Position numbers and translations under genes: made by a program
Source of the DNA: an uncultured Alistipes sp.
GTDB taxonomy: Bacteria > Bacteroidota > Bacteroidia > Bacteroidales > Rikenellaceae
Assembly (NCBI GenBank): GCA_949286165.1
Contig: CASDZK010000016.1
Location: forward strand, 62,001-126,000
DNA length: 64,000 bases
Direction: 5' to 3'
Part shown: in pieces, positions 47,834 through 56,710 of the stretch
Layout: each line of letters begins with the position of its first letter
Position numbering within the stretch: the first letter of the stretch is position 1
Notes under the pieces: generated by a model
What the model was told of the DNA's origin: nothing
Database searches by the model: none
What the model saw: the letters and a program-made list of their open reading frames with translations, nothing else

Positions 47834-47913
47834 CGTTATGCGGTTTTTAAACCGTTTGGTAAAATTTCGATCATTTTCTTTTATCGTGCGGAATGTTGTT
47901 TGTCCACACGGAT

Positions 47914-49971
47914 TTACTTGTTGATTAACTCGATGCTCCGTTTGATGAAATTGGTAAGGCTTTCGCCTTTCAACATGCCGTTCGAGAGCAGGGCCAGATC
48001 CACCAGTTGTTTGACCAGTTTGTTTTTGCTTCCGGATTCTTTTAATTGGTTTTCCCGATCCGTACGCAGTTTTTTCAATTTCTTGTCCAACTCCGCCTGT
48101 TTGTCCTTTTCTTCCGGAGTAAGCTCTTCCGCTTTCTTCCCTTTGACCAGTTCGTCGAAGTTCTTTTTCTGTTTATCCAGCGATTCGATTTTCGCATCCA
48201 GATTTTTGACGTTTTCGCCCACCTCTTTTTCCGTTTCGGACCATACGTCCATCACGAGCGGGTGGTTGCCGTTGACGACCACGTTGAAACTGTCCGGCAT
48301 TTGGCCGTAAAAAGCGTAAGGACTGCCGCCTACCGCACTCATGTCTTTCATCCGGCGCATGAACTCGTTTTGAGTGATTACGACCGGAGCGTCGCTTTCC
48401 GACAGCGGTTCGAAACTTACCGTGTAATTGACTTTTTCTTTGGACGGCAGCTGGCTTTCGAAAACCGGACGTAATATGCCCTGTTGTTCCGAAGAAAGTG
48501 CCATGCTTTTCTGTTCGTCTTTCTGAATCAGCTTGTCGATTACGTCGGCATCGACCCGTACGAAACGGAGATGCTCGTTTTTGTTTTCGCACCATCCGAT
48601 AAAATGGGTGTCCAACGGTCCGTTCATGACCAATACGTCGTATCCTTTGTTCTTTGCGCTTTCGACAAAACTGTCCTGCGCTATGGCGTCGTTGGTGTAG
48701 AGGTAAATCAGATTTTTGTCCTTGTCGGTCTGCGTCCCTTCCACCAGTTTCTTATACTCTTCCAGCGTGAAGTATTTGTCCCCGATATTTTTCAGCAAGA
48801 CGAAATGGGCTGCCTTGTCGGCGAATTTTTCTTCGGTAATGATTCCGTATTCGATGAATATTTTCAGGTCGTCCCATTTCTTTTCGAACTCGTCGCGCGA
48901 CGTATTGAAAATTTCCTGCAAACGGTCCGCTACTTTTTTAGTAATGTGGGCGGATATTTTCTTTACGTTCGGGTCGCCTTGCAAGTAACTCCGGGAAACG
49001 TTCAACGGAATGTCCGGCGAATCGATGACTCCGTGCAGCAAGGTCAGAAATTCGGGGACGATGCCTTCTACCGAGTCGGTTACGAATACCTGATTGCTGT
49101 AAAGCTGTATTTTGTTTTTCTGAAGTTCGAAGTTGTTCTTTACTTTCGGGAAATAAAGTATTCCGGTCAGATTGAACGGATAGTCCACGTTGAGGTGAAT
49201 ATGGAAAAGAGGGTCCTCCGCCATCGGATAAAGTTCGTGATAGAAGTTCAGATAGTCCTCTTCTTTCAAGTCCGTCGGTTTCCGGGTCCATAGAGGATGG
49301 ATATCGTTGATGACGTTGTCTTCTTCCGTATCTACGTATTTGCCGTCTTTCCACTCTTGCTTTTTCCCGAAAACGATGGGAATCGGCAGGAAACGGCAAT
49401 ATTTCCGCAACAGTTCTCCGATTTTTTCTTTGGAGGCGAATTCGCTGCTGTCGTCTGCCAGATGCAGGACGATTTCGGTGCCCGTATCGGCTTTTTCCAC
49501 CGGTTCCAACGTATATTCCGGCGATCCGTCGCAACTCCATTTAACGGCCTGGCTTCCTTCGCGATACGACTTCGTGATCAGATCTACCCGGGAAGCGACC
49601 ATGAACGACGAATAAAAACCCAGTCCGAAGTGTCCGATGATATTGGTTTTGTCTTTGTATTTTTCCAAAAACTCTTCCGCTCCGGAAAAGGCGATCTGGT
49701 TGATGTATTTTTCCACCTCTTCTGCCGTCATGCCTATTCCCATATCCGTTATCGTAACGGTTTTGGCGTCCGGATCGACATTGACCGATACTTTCAGGTT
49801 CTCTACGTTCCCTTTGTATTCGCCCGTAGAAGCCAGCGTTTTTAATTTTTGGGTAGCGTCGATGGCGTTGGAAACCAATTCACGAAGAAAGATGTCGTGT
49901 TCGGAATAGAGGAATTTTTTGATGATGGGGAAAATGTTTTCTGTGGTAACCCCGATTTTTCCGGTTTGCAT
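47914..49971 (-). CDS. htpG: Molecular chaperone HtpG (Hsp90)
   Basis: HtpG is the bacterial Hsp90. The 685-residue protein has the N-terminal GHKL ATPase: IFLRELVSNAIDA (Glu and Asn for Mg-ATP), TITDMGIGM and GHFGLGFYSSFMVA. The middle domain includes VFVTDSVEGIVPEFL and SRSYLQGDPNVKKIS. The C-terminal dimerisation domain ends near LTNFIKRSIELI. A charged segment at about 600-650 (KKAEELTPEEKDKQAELDKK) is longer than in E. coli. An inverted repeat lies about 105 bases upstream of its start (50077-50109). Confidence 0.97.
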   Translation of the reverse strand: MQTGKIGVTTENIFPIIKKFLYSEHDIFLRELVSNAIDATQKLKTLASTGEYKGNVENLKVSVNVDPDAKTVTITDMGIGMTAEEVEKYINQIAFSGAEEFLEKYKDKTNIIGHFGLGFYSSFMVASRVDLITKSYREGSQAVKWSCDGSPEYTLEPVEKADTGTEIVLHLADDSSEFASKEKIGELLRKYCRFLPIPIVFGKKQEWKDGKYVDTEEDNVINDIHPLWTRKPTDLKEEDYLNFYHELYPMAEDPLFHIHLNVDYPFNLTGILYFPKVKNNFELQKNKIQLYSNQVFVTDSVEGIVPEFLTLLHGVIDSPDIPLNVSRSYLQGDPNVKKISAHITKKVADRLQEIFNTSRDEFEKKWDDLKIFIEYGIITEEKFADKAAHFVLLKNIGDKYFTLEEYKKLVEGTQTDKDKNLIYLYTNDAIAQDSFVESAKNKGYDVLVMNGPLDTHFIGWCENKNEHLRFVRVDADVIDKLIQKDEQKSMALSSEQQGILRPVFESQLPSKEKVNYTVSFEPLSESDAPVVITQNEFMRRMKDMSAVGGSPYAFYGQMPDSFNVVVNGNHPLVMDVWSETEKEVGENVKNLDAKIESLDKQKKNFDELVKGKKAEELTPEEKDKQAELDKKLKKLRTDRENQLKESGSKNKLVKQLVDLALLSNGMLKGESLTNFIKRSIELINK

Positions 49972-50076
49972 GTTTTATCTGTTTTTTTAATTATTAAGCT
50001 CGATAAGTCCCGTAAAATATACGGGATAACTTGGCGTCGAATATCAAAGAATATGCCACTTGCGGAATTGTGACAT

Positions 50077-50109
50077 TTTGTCAGAACCGGTGTGTCCTGC
50101 TCTGACAAA
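50077..50109. promoter_or_regulatory. Inverted repeat between htpG and pgeF
   Basis: The arms TTTGTCAGA and TCTGACAAA are perfect complements, nine bases each, with a 15-base spacer. It lies in the shared 206-base region between two divergent genes. It is not CIRCE (TTAGCACTC). It could be an operator or an RNA hairpin. Confidence 0.55.
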
Positions 50110-50177
50110 TCCGTATCCAGTCGTATGATCGGAACGGGCGAACCGGCGGAATGACGGTTATTTGCTATATTTACCGA

Positions 50178-50975
50178 ATGGAAAAGATAGATAACGGTAT
50201 TTTCCGATTTTATCGGTTTGAAAATTTAGGAAGGGAATCGGGGATTCTTCACTTCGTATCCTCTTCGGACGGGAATATCGGATTGGGCGGAGACGAGTCG
50301 AAAATCGCTTTGGGTAATAGGAGAAGGTTGGCAGCGTCCGTGGGATTTGATTCGTCGCGGATGGTATTGGCCCGTCAGGTGCATGGTGCGAATATCGCCG
50401 TTGTGACGGAGCGGGACGTCGGGAAGGGGGCACAGGACGACGGTTCCCGATTGGACTGTGCGGATGCTTTGATTACGGATGTTCCGGAAATTTGTCTGAC
50501 GATACTTACGGCCGATTGCGTGCCTTTGTTGTTATACGATCCGGCAAGCCTTGCGGTGGCTGCCGTGCATGCTGGGTGGCGGGGAACCGTTGCGGGAATT
50601 GCGGAAAAAACCGTGGAACGCATGGTTGAAGTGTTCGGCAGTCGACCGGAGGATATGCTGGCGGGTATAGGTCCTTCGATCGGGTCGTGCTGTTTTGAAG
50701 TGGGGGACGAAGTGGCCGGGCGGCTGAAGGCGAAGTGTCCCGGAACGTGCCGGTCGGCTATGAACGGAACTTCCGGGAAGTATTTTGCGGATCTTTGGCG
50801 CGCTAACCGGCAACAACTGATCGGAGCGGGCCTTGTTCCCGCCCGGGTGGAAACGGCCGGATTATGCACGGCCTGCCCTTCTTCGGATTTCTTTTCGCAT
50901 CGACGCAGTGGCGGCAGTTACGAACGGTTCGGCAGCGGCATTGTTTTGAAGAGGAAAGATGCACCGGGGAAATAG
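50178..50975 (+). CDS. pgeF: Polyphenol oxidase/laccase-domain protein PgeF (YfiH)
   Basis: YfiH proteins are now known as purine nucleoside phosphorylases/deaminases and act in peptidoglycan editing in E. coli. The 265-residue protein has the zinc-site residues in VLARQVHGANIAVV (histidine), LTADCVPLLLYDPAS (cysteine) and VAAVHAGWRGTVAGI (histidine). CCFEVGDEVAGRL and LCTACPSSDFFSHRRSGG follow near the end. I chose the ATG at 50178 because an earlier one at 50151 lies on the likely promoter (a TATATTTA element at 50166). Confidence 0.9.
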   Translation: MEKIDNGIFRFYRFENLGRESGILHFVSSSDGNIGLGGDESKIALGNRRRLAASVGFDSSRMVLARQVHGANIAVVTERDVGKGAQDDGSRLDCADALITDVPEICLTILTADCVPLLLYDPASLAVAAVHAGWRGTVAGIAEKTVERMVEVFGSRPEDMLAGIGPSIGSCCFEVGDEVAGRLKAKCPGTCRSAMNGTSGKYFADLWRANRQQLIGAGLVPARVETAGLCTACPSSDFFSHRRSGGSYERFGSGIVLKRKDAPGK

Positions 50976-51011
50976 ACGGATTGCTCTCGAAAGCAAGACG
51001 GATGAACCGGT

Positions 51012-51143
51012 TTATTCGGTCTTCTCGGCATTGTTCTTGGATTTCCAGCTTCGCCGTAAAGACAAACCTACCGGAATAGCCAGTACGATCAATGCAACTA
51101 ATCCGCTCGCGATTACTAAAAATCGAAAAGAGTGTATTTCCAT
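51012..51143 (-). CDS. 43-residue single-pass membrane peptide
   Basis: The frame has an ATG, 43 codons and a stop. The product is MEIHSF, then one membrane helix FLVIASGLVALIVLAIPVGL, then a basic RRSWKSK and charged end NNAEKTE, an orderly topology with the positive side after the helix. A -7 box TAATTTTG (51163-51170, minus strand) lies 20 bases before the ATG, giving a leader of about 14 bases. It lies between pgeF and xerD. No family is recognised; many Bacteroidetes have similar tiny membrane proteins. Too short for most gene finders. Confidence 0.65.
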   Translation of the reverse strand: MEIHSFRFLVIASGLVALIVLAIPVGLSLRRSWKSKNNAEKTE

Positions 51144-51162
51144 GGGAATAAAAATTAGCGTT

Positions 51163-51170
51163 CAAAATTA
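51163..51170 (-). promoter_or_regulatory. -7 box for the 43-residue membrane peptide
   Basis: TAATTTTG on the minus strand matches TAnnTTTG, 20 bases before the ATG. No -33 TTG at standard spacing. Confidence 0.5.
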
Positions 51171-51220
51171 ACGTTTTTTTCGAAATTTCCGCTTGTCTCG
51201 AAACGGGCTTTTTCAACGGG

Positions 51221-52120
51221 CTATCGTTTCCCCAGCAGATGATACCGTTCCACGGCTTCGTGTTTGTGGCCGGTATCCAAGTGCGTGTATATTTCCGTGG
51301 TAAGAATGCTTTCGTGTCCCAGCATTTCCTGGACCAACCGTATATCGGCCCCTCCTTTTACCAGATGAGTGGCGAAGGAGTGTCTGAAGGTATGGGGACT
51401 GACGTTTTTTTCGATGCCTGCAGCAGCAACGGCTTCCTTGATAATCAGAAAAAGCATGACACGGGAAAGGGGTTTCCCCCGGTTGTTCAGAAAAACGAAT
51501 TCGGCGTTTTTTCGATCGATGGCCATTGTTTTTCGTTGTTGCAGATAAAAACCCACCTGTTCTATGGCTTGCCGGTGGATCGGCACGAGCCGTTGCTTGT
51601 CTCCTTTTCCTGTGACCCGTATGTAGCCGTCGTCGAAAAACAGGTCGCCCAGTTGCAAGGCAACCAGTTCGCTGGCTCGCAAACCGCATCCGTACAAGAT
51701 TTCCAGCATGGCCCTGTTGCGATGTCCGAACGGTTGGGAAAGGTCGATGGAATACAATATCCGGTCTATTTCGTCGGCGGTCAGAACGTCCGGGATTTTT
51801 CGCCGGATTTTCGGCGTTTCGACCAGTTCCGTGGGCAGTTGCTCTATTTTGTCGTACACATACAGGTAATTGAAAAAGCTTTTGATTCCGCTGACGGTTC
51901 TCGCCCGCGTCGTTCCCGAGGTTCCCCGGTCGTATAATCCGGCGATGAAATGTTCGATGTCGTCGTGTGTGACCTGCTGGATCTTCTTGTTCGAATCCTG
52001 CCGGATAAAACGGCAAAACTGTTCTATGTCGCGCATGTAGGCCTCTATGCTGTTGGCGGATAGTTTCTTTTCCAGCAGCAGATAGCTTTTGTATTCCAGC
52101 AGTTGTTCGTTCCAGTCCAT
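51221..52120 (-). CDS. xerD: Tyrosine recombinase XerD
   Basis: Xer recombinases resolve chromosome dimers at dif. The 299-residue protein has a SAM-like core-binding domain (LLEYKSYLLLEKKLSANSIE) and the catalytic domain with the first arginine in GCGLRASELVALQ, lysine in VTGKGDKQRLVP, the pair HTFRHSFATHL, a further histidine in MLGHESILTTEIYTH and the nucleophilic tyrosine in the same segment. Its length fits housekeeping XerD instead of a mobile-element integrase. There is no dif-like site or mobile gene nearby. A 580-codon frame covering the same stretch in another register is a shadow. Confidence 0.93.
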   Translation of the reverse strand: MDWNEQLLEYKSYLLLEKKLSANSIEAYMRDIEQFCRFIRQDSNKKIQQVTHDDIEHFIAGLYDRGTSGTTRARTVSGIKSFFNYLYVYDKIEQLPTELVETPKIRRKIPDVLTADEIDRILYSIDLSQPFGHRNRAMLEILYGCGLRASELVALQLGDLFFDDGYIRVTGKGDKQRLVPIHRQAIEQVGFYLQQRKTMAIDRKNAEFVFLNNRGKPLSRVMLFLIIKEAVAAAGIEKNVSPHTFRHSFATHLVKGGADIRLVQEMLGHESILTTEIYTHLDTGHKHEAVERYHLLGKR

Positions 52121-52268
52121 GCCCTTCGCGTGATTGAATGAAGAAACATTTCAAAGAAAAAAAATTAATTTTGTATAAACAAATCGGTAAAGCCGGCGGA
52201 GAAGGGCGAGAGAAGTCCCGAACTGTCCGGAAAAGTCCCGAAGAGTCTAATTGTATTACATCGCGCTT

Positions 52269-53597
52269 ATGAAAAGAATTTTCAGTTTCTTTCTGCCGTT
52301 TTTGTTGTTTCTTTCTTTCCTGTCTTTTCCCGGTCGGCCGGCGGTCGGGCAGGTACGGTCCGAACAAAGTTTGTCCTTGTTGGAAGATCGGTTGTCCCGG
52401 ATGGAAGGAGTTACGAAGGTGGAGCGTATCGCCAGCAACAAATTCGATGAGAAATATGTGGTAACCGTCGTTCAGCCGTTGGATCATTCCAAGCCGGAAG
52501 CAGGTTCCTTTTCCCAACGTTTCATCGTTTCCCATGCGGGTTTCGACGCGCCTACCGTATTGGTTACGGAGGGATATCGGGGCGATTACGGCCTGAATCC
52601 GAACTATCGGGAAGAGATATCGGAACGGTACGGGACGAATATGGTTTTCGTGGAACACCGTTTTTTCTCCGAATCGACGCCGAAACCCCGCGACTGGCAA
52701 TACCTTACGGCGGAAAATTCGGCGTACGATTTGCACCGTATCCGTACCTTGATGGCGCAAATTTATCCGGGGAAATGGATCGCGACCGGAATCAGCAAGG
52801 GAGGGCAGACCACGATTATTTACCGGACCTTTTTCCCGGACGATGTGGATATTTCCGTCCCTTATGTAGCTCCGGTTTGTTTCGGCGTGGAGGATGGCCG
52901 ACACGAACCTTTTATTCGGGCTTGCGGAACTCCGGAAGATCGGATAAAGATACACTCCTTTCAGGGAGAGGTACTTTCCCGAAAGACGGAAATTTTGCCC
53001 ATACTCGATTCTTTGTCGAAGGTGCAGGGGCTTACCTATAAAATTCCTTTGGAAGAAGTGCTCGACTATATGGTGTTGGAATATTCGTTCGCTTTATGGC
53101 AATGGGGAACTCCGACTACGCTGATTCCGGATACTTCCGCCGGTACATCGGAACTGTTCCGGCATTTGGTCCAGGTGGCGGGTCCCGATTATTTCGCCGT
53201 GTCCGAAGAACCTTCTTTTTTCGTACAGGCGGCGAAGGAACTGGGGTACTACGGCTATGACACCAAACCGTTTAAGAAATGGCTGACGATTCGTTCCGCC
53301 AAAGGATATTTGCACGGTATTTTCTTGCCGGACGATGCCGCGGATGTTCGATTCAGTTCCGTTTTGCATAAGAGAATTTATAAATATCTGAAACATAACG
53401 ATCCCCGGATGATATGCATTTATGGCCAGTACGATCCGTGGACCGCCGCGGGACTCGACGATAAGTTGTTTGCCGGCAAGTCCAATATGATGAAAGTGGT
53501 GGAACCGGGAGGGAGCCATCGGGCGCGTATCGGGACGTTGCCGCCGGAACAGGCGGAACAAGTCTGGAGCGTTTTGGACAAGTGGTTGAAAGAATAA
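52269..53597 (+). CDS. Secreted serine peptidase, S37 (PS-10)/S28-like
   Basis: The 442-residue protein has a signal peptide (FFLPFLLFLSFLSFPGRPAVGQ is cut near its Gln) and an alpha/beta-hydrolase fold. YVVTVVQPLDHSKPEAGSFS leads to VFVEHRFFSESTPKPRDW. The nucleophile motif GISKGGQT is near residue 178, and a late YGQYDPWTA and GGSHRAR carry the probable Asp and His. This matches the S37/PS-10 tripeptidyl-aminopeptidase group common in Bacteroidetes, related to S28. I chose the ATG at 52269. A -7-like TAATTTTG lies at 52166-52173. prmA follows 25 bases later. Confidence 0.85.
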   Translation: MKRIFSFFLPFLLFLSFLSFPGRPAVGQVRSEQSLSLLEDRLSRMEGVTKVERIASNKFDEKYVVTVVQPLDHSKPEAGSFSQRFIVSHAGFDAPTVLVTEGYRGDYGLNPNYREEISERYGTNMVFVEHRFFSESTPKPRDWQYLTAENSAYDLHRIRTLMAQIYPGKWIATGISKGGQTTIIYRTFFPDDVDISVPYVAPVCFGVEDGRHEPFIRACGTPEDRIKIHSFQGEVLSRKTEILPILDSLSKVQGLTYKIPLEEVLDYMVLEYSFALWQWGTPTTLIPDTSAGTSELFRHLVQVAGPDYFAVSEEPSFFVQAAKELGYYGYDTKPFKKWLTIRSAKGYLHGIFLPDDAADVRFSSVLHKRIYKYLKHNDPRMICIYGQYDPWTAAGLDDKLFAGKSNMMKVVEPGGSHRARIGTLPPEQAEQVWSVLDKWLKE

Positions 53598-53622
53598 TTT
53601 CTTAGCTGAAAAACAGAGGGTT

Positions 53623-54465
53623 ATGGAGTATTATGAATTGAAGATTACTTTTCCTGAAGTAGTGGAGGAAGAGGATACCGGAATAATCGTCGCCGAATTG
53701 GGCGATTTGGGTTTCGATAGCTTTCAACAGGAAGAAAATGTCCTGAACGGATATGTTTCCGCGGTATCTCTTGAAGAGCGCAGGACGGAGATCGATGCTT
53801 ATATTCGAACGTTGGAGGCCGATTTGCTGAAGTGCGAATGGTCGAAAATGGAGAATATCGACTGGAACGAGGTTTGGGAATCCAATTTCGAACCGATTCA
53901 GGTCGGGGATTTATGTTGTGTCCGGGCTCCGTTCCATCAACCCGGTACCTGCCGTTACGATATCGTAATCATGCCTAAAATGTCTTTCGGAACCGGCCAT
54001 CATGCGACTACCTATCTGATGATCGAAAATATGTTCCGGATGGATATTCAGGGGAAAAACGGTTTGGACATGGGATGCGGTACCGGTATCTTGGCGATTC
54101 TGGCCGTAAAGTTGGGAGCTGCTTTTATGGATGCTGTCGATATCGACGATTGGGCTGTGGAAAACAGTCGGGAAAATACGAAAGCGAACGGTACGGACCG
54201 TCGAATTTCCGTGATGCAGGGAGACGCTTCCCGCTTGCATGCCACGCATTACGATTTTATCTTGGCCAATATCAACCGGAATGTGCTGTTGCAGGATATG
54301 GGAACTTATGCGTCCTGTCTGGAACCGGGCGGAGAGATGCTTCTCAGCGGTTTTTTGGAACCGGATGTACCGGCTATCGTCGATTGTGCCGGGAAACAAG
54401 GGTTGAAACTCGTCGATCATCGGGAGAAAGACGGATGGCAGCTTGTTCGGGTCCGCAAGGCGTGA
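53623..54465 (+). CDS. prmA: Ribosomal protein L11 methyltransferase
   Basis: PrmA trimethylates lysines of ribosomal protein L11. The 280-residue protein has a small N-terminal L11-binding domain (MEYYELKITFPEVVEEE), then MSFGTGHHATTYLMIENM. The SAM site is GLDMGCGTGILAILAVKLGA, and FILANINRNVLLQDM is the catalytic loop. It is 25 bases after the secreted peptidase gene and likely on the same transcript, though functions seem unrelated. Confidence 0.94.
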   Translation: MEYYELKITFPEVVEEEDTGIIVAELGDLGFDSFQQEENVLNGYVSAVSLEERRTEIDAYIRTLEADLLKCEWSKMENIDWNEVWESNFEPIQVGDLCCVRAPFHQPGTCRYDIVIMPKMSFGTGHHATTYLMIENMFRMDIQGKNGLDMGCGTGILAILAVKLGAAFMDAVDIDDWAVENSRENTKANGTDRRISVMQGDASRLHATHYDFILANINRNVLLQDMGTYASCLEPGGEMLLSGFLEPDVPAIVDCAGKQGLKLVDHREKDGWQLVRVRKA

Positions 54466-54524
54466 GAATCTGGTTCGGACCGACGGGTCCGTGCCAGGTC
54501 TGAAGGGGGGGCGGATCGTTCCGG

Positions 54525-56147
54525 TCATCGCGGGTTTTTTCGCCCCGGTCCGTCGAAATCGTATTCGAACCGGTCGAAGTAAACGGTTCCGGCATTCTCA
54601 AGCTCATTATAGGCGAATAGTCCTATCCGGGCGCCTTTCCAGTCGCTTGAATGCAGGGCGAACGGAGCCCCGCAGGGAAGGAATGTTCTATTGTTGCTGC
54701 TGTAATACATGCGGTGACGGTTGGTCAGGGCGTCGAACGATATTTTCAGATAGAGGGGACGCGAGGCCGGGCATTCGATAATCCGTTCGTATTTGCCGTT
54801 TTGTTCCGTGTAAATATAATTTTTCCCTTCGGTTCTATGGATTCCTACGGCGTGCCATTCACTGCCGATACCGCATAATCCCGCTTTTTGTCCTTCGGCC
54901 ATTTCCCGGAAATCGATTTTGACGGAAGCCTCGCCGATATATCCCGTTATTTTTTGGGTCAGCGTGTTTTTGGCGTTCCGCAGTCCCGATGCCTGCAAGG
55001 CTTGTAACGTCAGCCAGCCCCGCCGGGAGGTCAAGGAGAGGTTTTCCGGAACGGGGTTATGGTTGAACTGCCATTGCTTTCCTAATTCAGGCGCGGAAAA
55101 GTCGTCGCTGGCTTGCGGCGCCGTAATCGGTTGCTTTTTCCCTTGTATCGGTTTTTCCCAGGTGCGCACCGGTTCGCCGATACCGTTGCCGTCGTTGTCC
55201 GCACCGATAAACGGCCATCCGTCTTCCCATTCGACCGGTTGTAAATGCACGACTCTGCCCAACGGCTCGCGGGACTGGAAATGATAAAACCACCACGTTC
55301 CGTCCGGAGTATCTACCAACGCGCCCTGATGCGGTCCGTTGACCGGAGTGTCGCCTTGTTCCAGTACGATCTTCCTTTCAAAGGGACCGTAGATATTTTT
55401 CGACCGGAGAATCGTTTGCCAGCCTGTGCTGACTCCCCCTTCGGGAATGCTGAAATAGTAATAGCCGTCTTTTCGGAAAATTTTGGTCCCTTCGGCCACC
55501 GGACCGGTGTAAACGGTTTTTCCCTCATCCAGAAGGCGGGTACCGTCCGGACTCATCTTGTGCAGAATGATCGGCCCGGCTCCCAACTGGCTGCGACCCA
55601 GATAGGCTTGTCCATCTTCGTCCCAGAACGGGCAGGGATCTTCCCAGCCCGATACTTTTTTGACATGGACTAACGGACTCCACGGTCCGGCCGGATTTTC
55701 GGCGGTGGACATGAAGAGTCCTTCTTGAGGTGTGCAGAAAAAAATCCAGAATTTCCCGTCGTGATATCGCAAGGCCGGCGCCCAGGAACCGTTGCCGTAA
55801 CGTTCGAGGCGATCGTATTCCGGGAAATCGAACCGGTCATAGACTTGTCCGATGATTTTCCAATTGACCATGTCGTCCGATTCGAGTACCGGCATGCCGA
55901 TATAATGGAATTCGGAACAAATCATGTAGTATTTGTTCCCGACCCGGATGACGTCCGGGTCGGAATAGTCGGCGTTCAGGATCGGGTTGGCGTAATATCC
56001 GTTTCCCAGATCGCCCCAGGATTGCGCCGATGTATCCCGTATCGTTGCGGGTGTATTTCCGGAACTTCCGCCCGAAGCGGAAAACGCGGTAATCCAGCAA
56101 ATGAGTAGAAAAAGATATTTTGTCGTTCGGGTAAGTTGGCAGATCAT
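54525..56147 (-). CDS. Secreted glycoside hydrolase family 43 enzyme
   Basis: The 540-residue enzyme has a signal peptide (KYLFLLICWITAFSASGG), then the five-blade GH43 propeller: NPILNADYSDPDVIRVG with the general-base aspartate (near 63), GWEDPCPFWDEDGQAYLG with the second aspartate and GPVAEGTKIFRKDGYYYF with the acid glutamate. A C-terminal lectin-like sheet domain starts near residue 340 (DDFSAPELGKQWQFNHNP). The pattern GSWAPALRYHDGKFWIFF is like GH43 subfamily 12 beta-xylosidases or arabinofuranosidases. The reading frame continues upstream without a stop into a DUF1648 sequence; I chose the ATG at 56147, since a signal peptide begins there and a -7-like TATCTTTA precedes it. Confidence 0.87.
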   Translation of the reverse strand: MICQLTRTTKYLFLLICWITAFSASGGSSGNTPATIRDTSAQSWGDLGNGYYANPILNADYSDPDVIRVGNKYYMICSEFHYIGMPVLESDDMVNWKIIGQVYDRFDFPEYDRLERYGNGSWAPALRYHDGKFWIFFCTPQEGLFMSTAENPAGPWSPLVHVKKVSGWEDPCPFWDEDGQAYLGRSQLGAGPIILHKMSPDGTRLLDEGKTVYTGPVAEGTKIFRKDGYYYFSIPEGGVSTGWQTILRSKNIYGPFERKIVLEQGDTPVNGPHQGALVDTPDGTWWFYHFQSREPLGRVVHLQPVEWEDGWPFIGADNDGNGIGEPVRTWEKPIQGKKQPITAPQASDDFSAPELGKQWQFNHNPVPENLSLTSRRGWLTLQALQASGLRNAKNTLTQKITGYIGEASVKIDFREMAEGQKAGLCGIGSEWHAVGIHRTEGKNYIYTEQNGKYERIIECPASRPLYLKISFDALTNRHRMYYSSNNRTFLPCGAPFALHSSDWKGARIGLFAYNELENAGTVYFDRFEYDFDGPGRKNPR

Positions 56148-56710
56148 CGGAGTAAAATGTGTAAATTCGGGATAAAGATAGTAAAATATGGGCTTTTTGA
56201 AAATACCGTTTTTTCGGATGGATTTCGCGAAGTCGTCTACCTCTTCTTTCTCGGTTGTCCGACCGTTGTAGACGACGACCGTTATGGTCGAAAGCAACGG
56301 GAAACCCAAAAATCCGAATGCGCTCGGTCGCATTCCCGTCAGCCATATCGTTTTGAAGGCAATCCAGCCGAACAGAAGGGCCAAAGCCAGGTTGAGATAT
56401 TGCATCGTTATTTTCGTGTGAATGACATATCGAAGAGCCTTCGGGGGCGAACCTGCCGGTTGATGCGGAACCGGCAGGTCGGATAAAAAGGTCAGACCGG
56501 CGGATAGCAAGGTCGCTACTAAGGGTAGAAGCAGCACGTATTTCTTACTGCCGAATCCGTTCGCTTCTCCTGCCGCATTGTAATGTATAGGGACGGTTTC
56601 CGGCAAATTCGAATAATTGAACGCGACGACTGCCCATGTCGCCGCTAAAACGGACCAAACGGCAAGCTCTGTCGGCGATGTCGGAAAAACGACTTTTTTG
56701 TGTGACGCAT
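56148..56710 (-). pseudogene. DUF1648 membrane protein, start out of frame and no stop (broken or recoded)
   Basis: The frame encodes a four-helix DUF1648 protein: a first helix, then LPETVPIHYNAAGEANGFG (the family hallmark) and three more hydrophobic segments (KYVLLLPLVATLLSAGLTFL, the helix LNLALALLFGWIAF and FLGFPLLSTITVVVY). In this frame no ATG, GTG or TTG precedes the first helix back to the stop at 56733. An ATG at 56710, just after a promoter, is in another frame and meets this one only through the A AAA AAG heptamer at 56693-56699 by a -1 shift (or by one extra A). At the other end no stop occurs before the GH43 start. Gene decay, sequence error or recoding are all possible. Confidence 0.6.
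56693..56699 (-). other. A AAA AAG slippery heptamer at the start of the DUF1648 gene
   Basis: After the ATG at 56710 the zero-frame codons are CGT CAC ACA AAA AAG TCG. The heptamer A AAA AAG is in the exact phase for -1 slippage, the same heptamer as in E. coli dnaX. After slipping, the next codon is GTC, which opens the DUF1648 frame. Without slipping a stop follows after 21 codons. Confidence 0.5.

Noticed and set aside
50016..50034. Short palindrome TCCCGT/ACGGGA before htpG as CIRCE
   Set aside because: It does not match TTAGCACTC-N9-GAGTGCTAA; it is at most a small hairpin in the leader.
51221..52120. Tyrosine recombinase as a mark of a mobile element
   Set aside because: The protein looks like housekeeping XerD; there are no direct repeats, tRNA boundary or mobility genes around it.
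51213..52955. Minus-strand frame of 580 codons overlapping xerD and the secreted peptidase
   Set aside because: It overlaps two well-supported genes in other frames, and its translation is Arg/His-rich without any motif.
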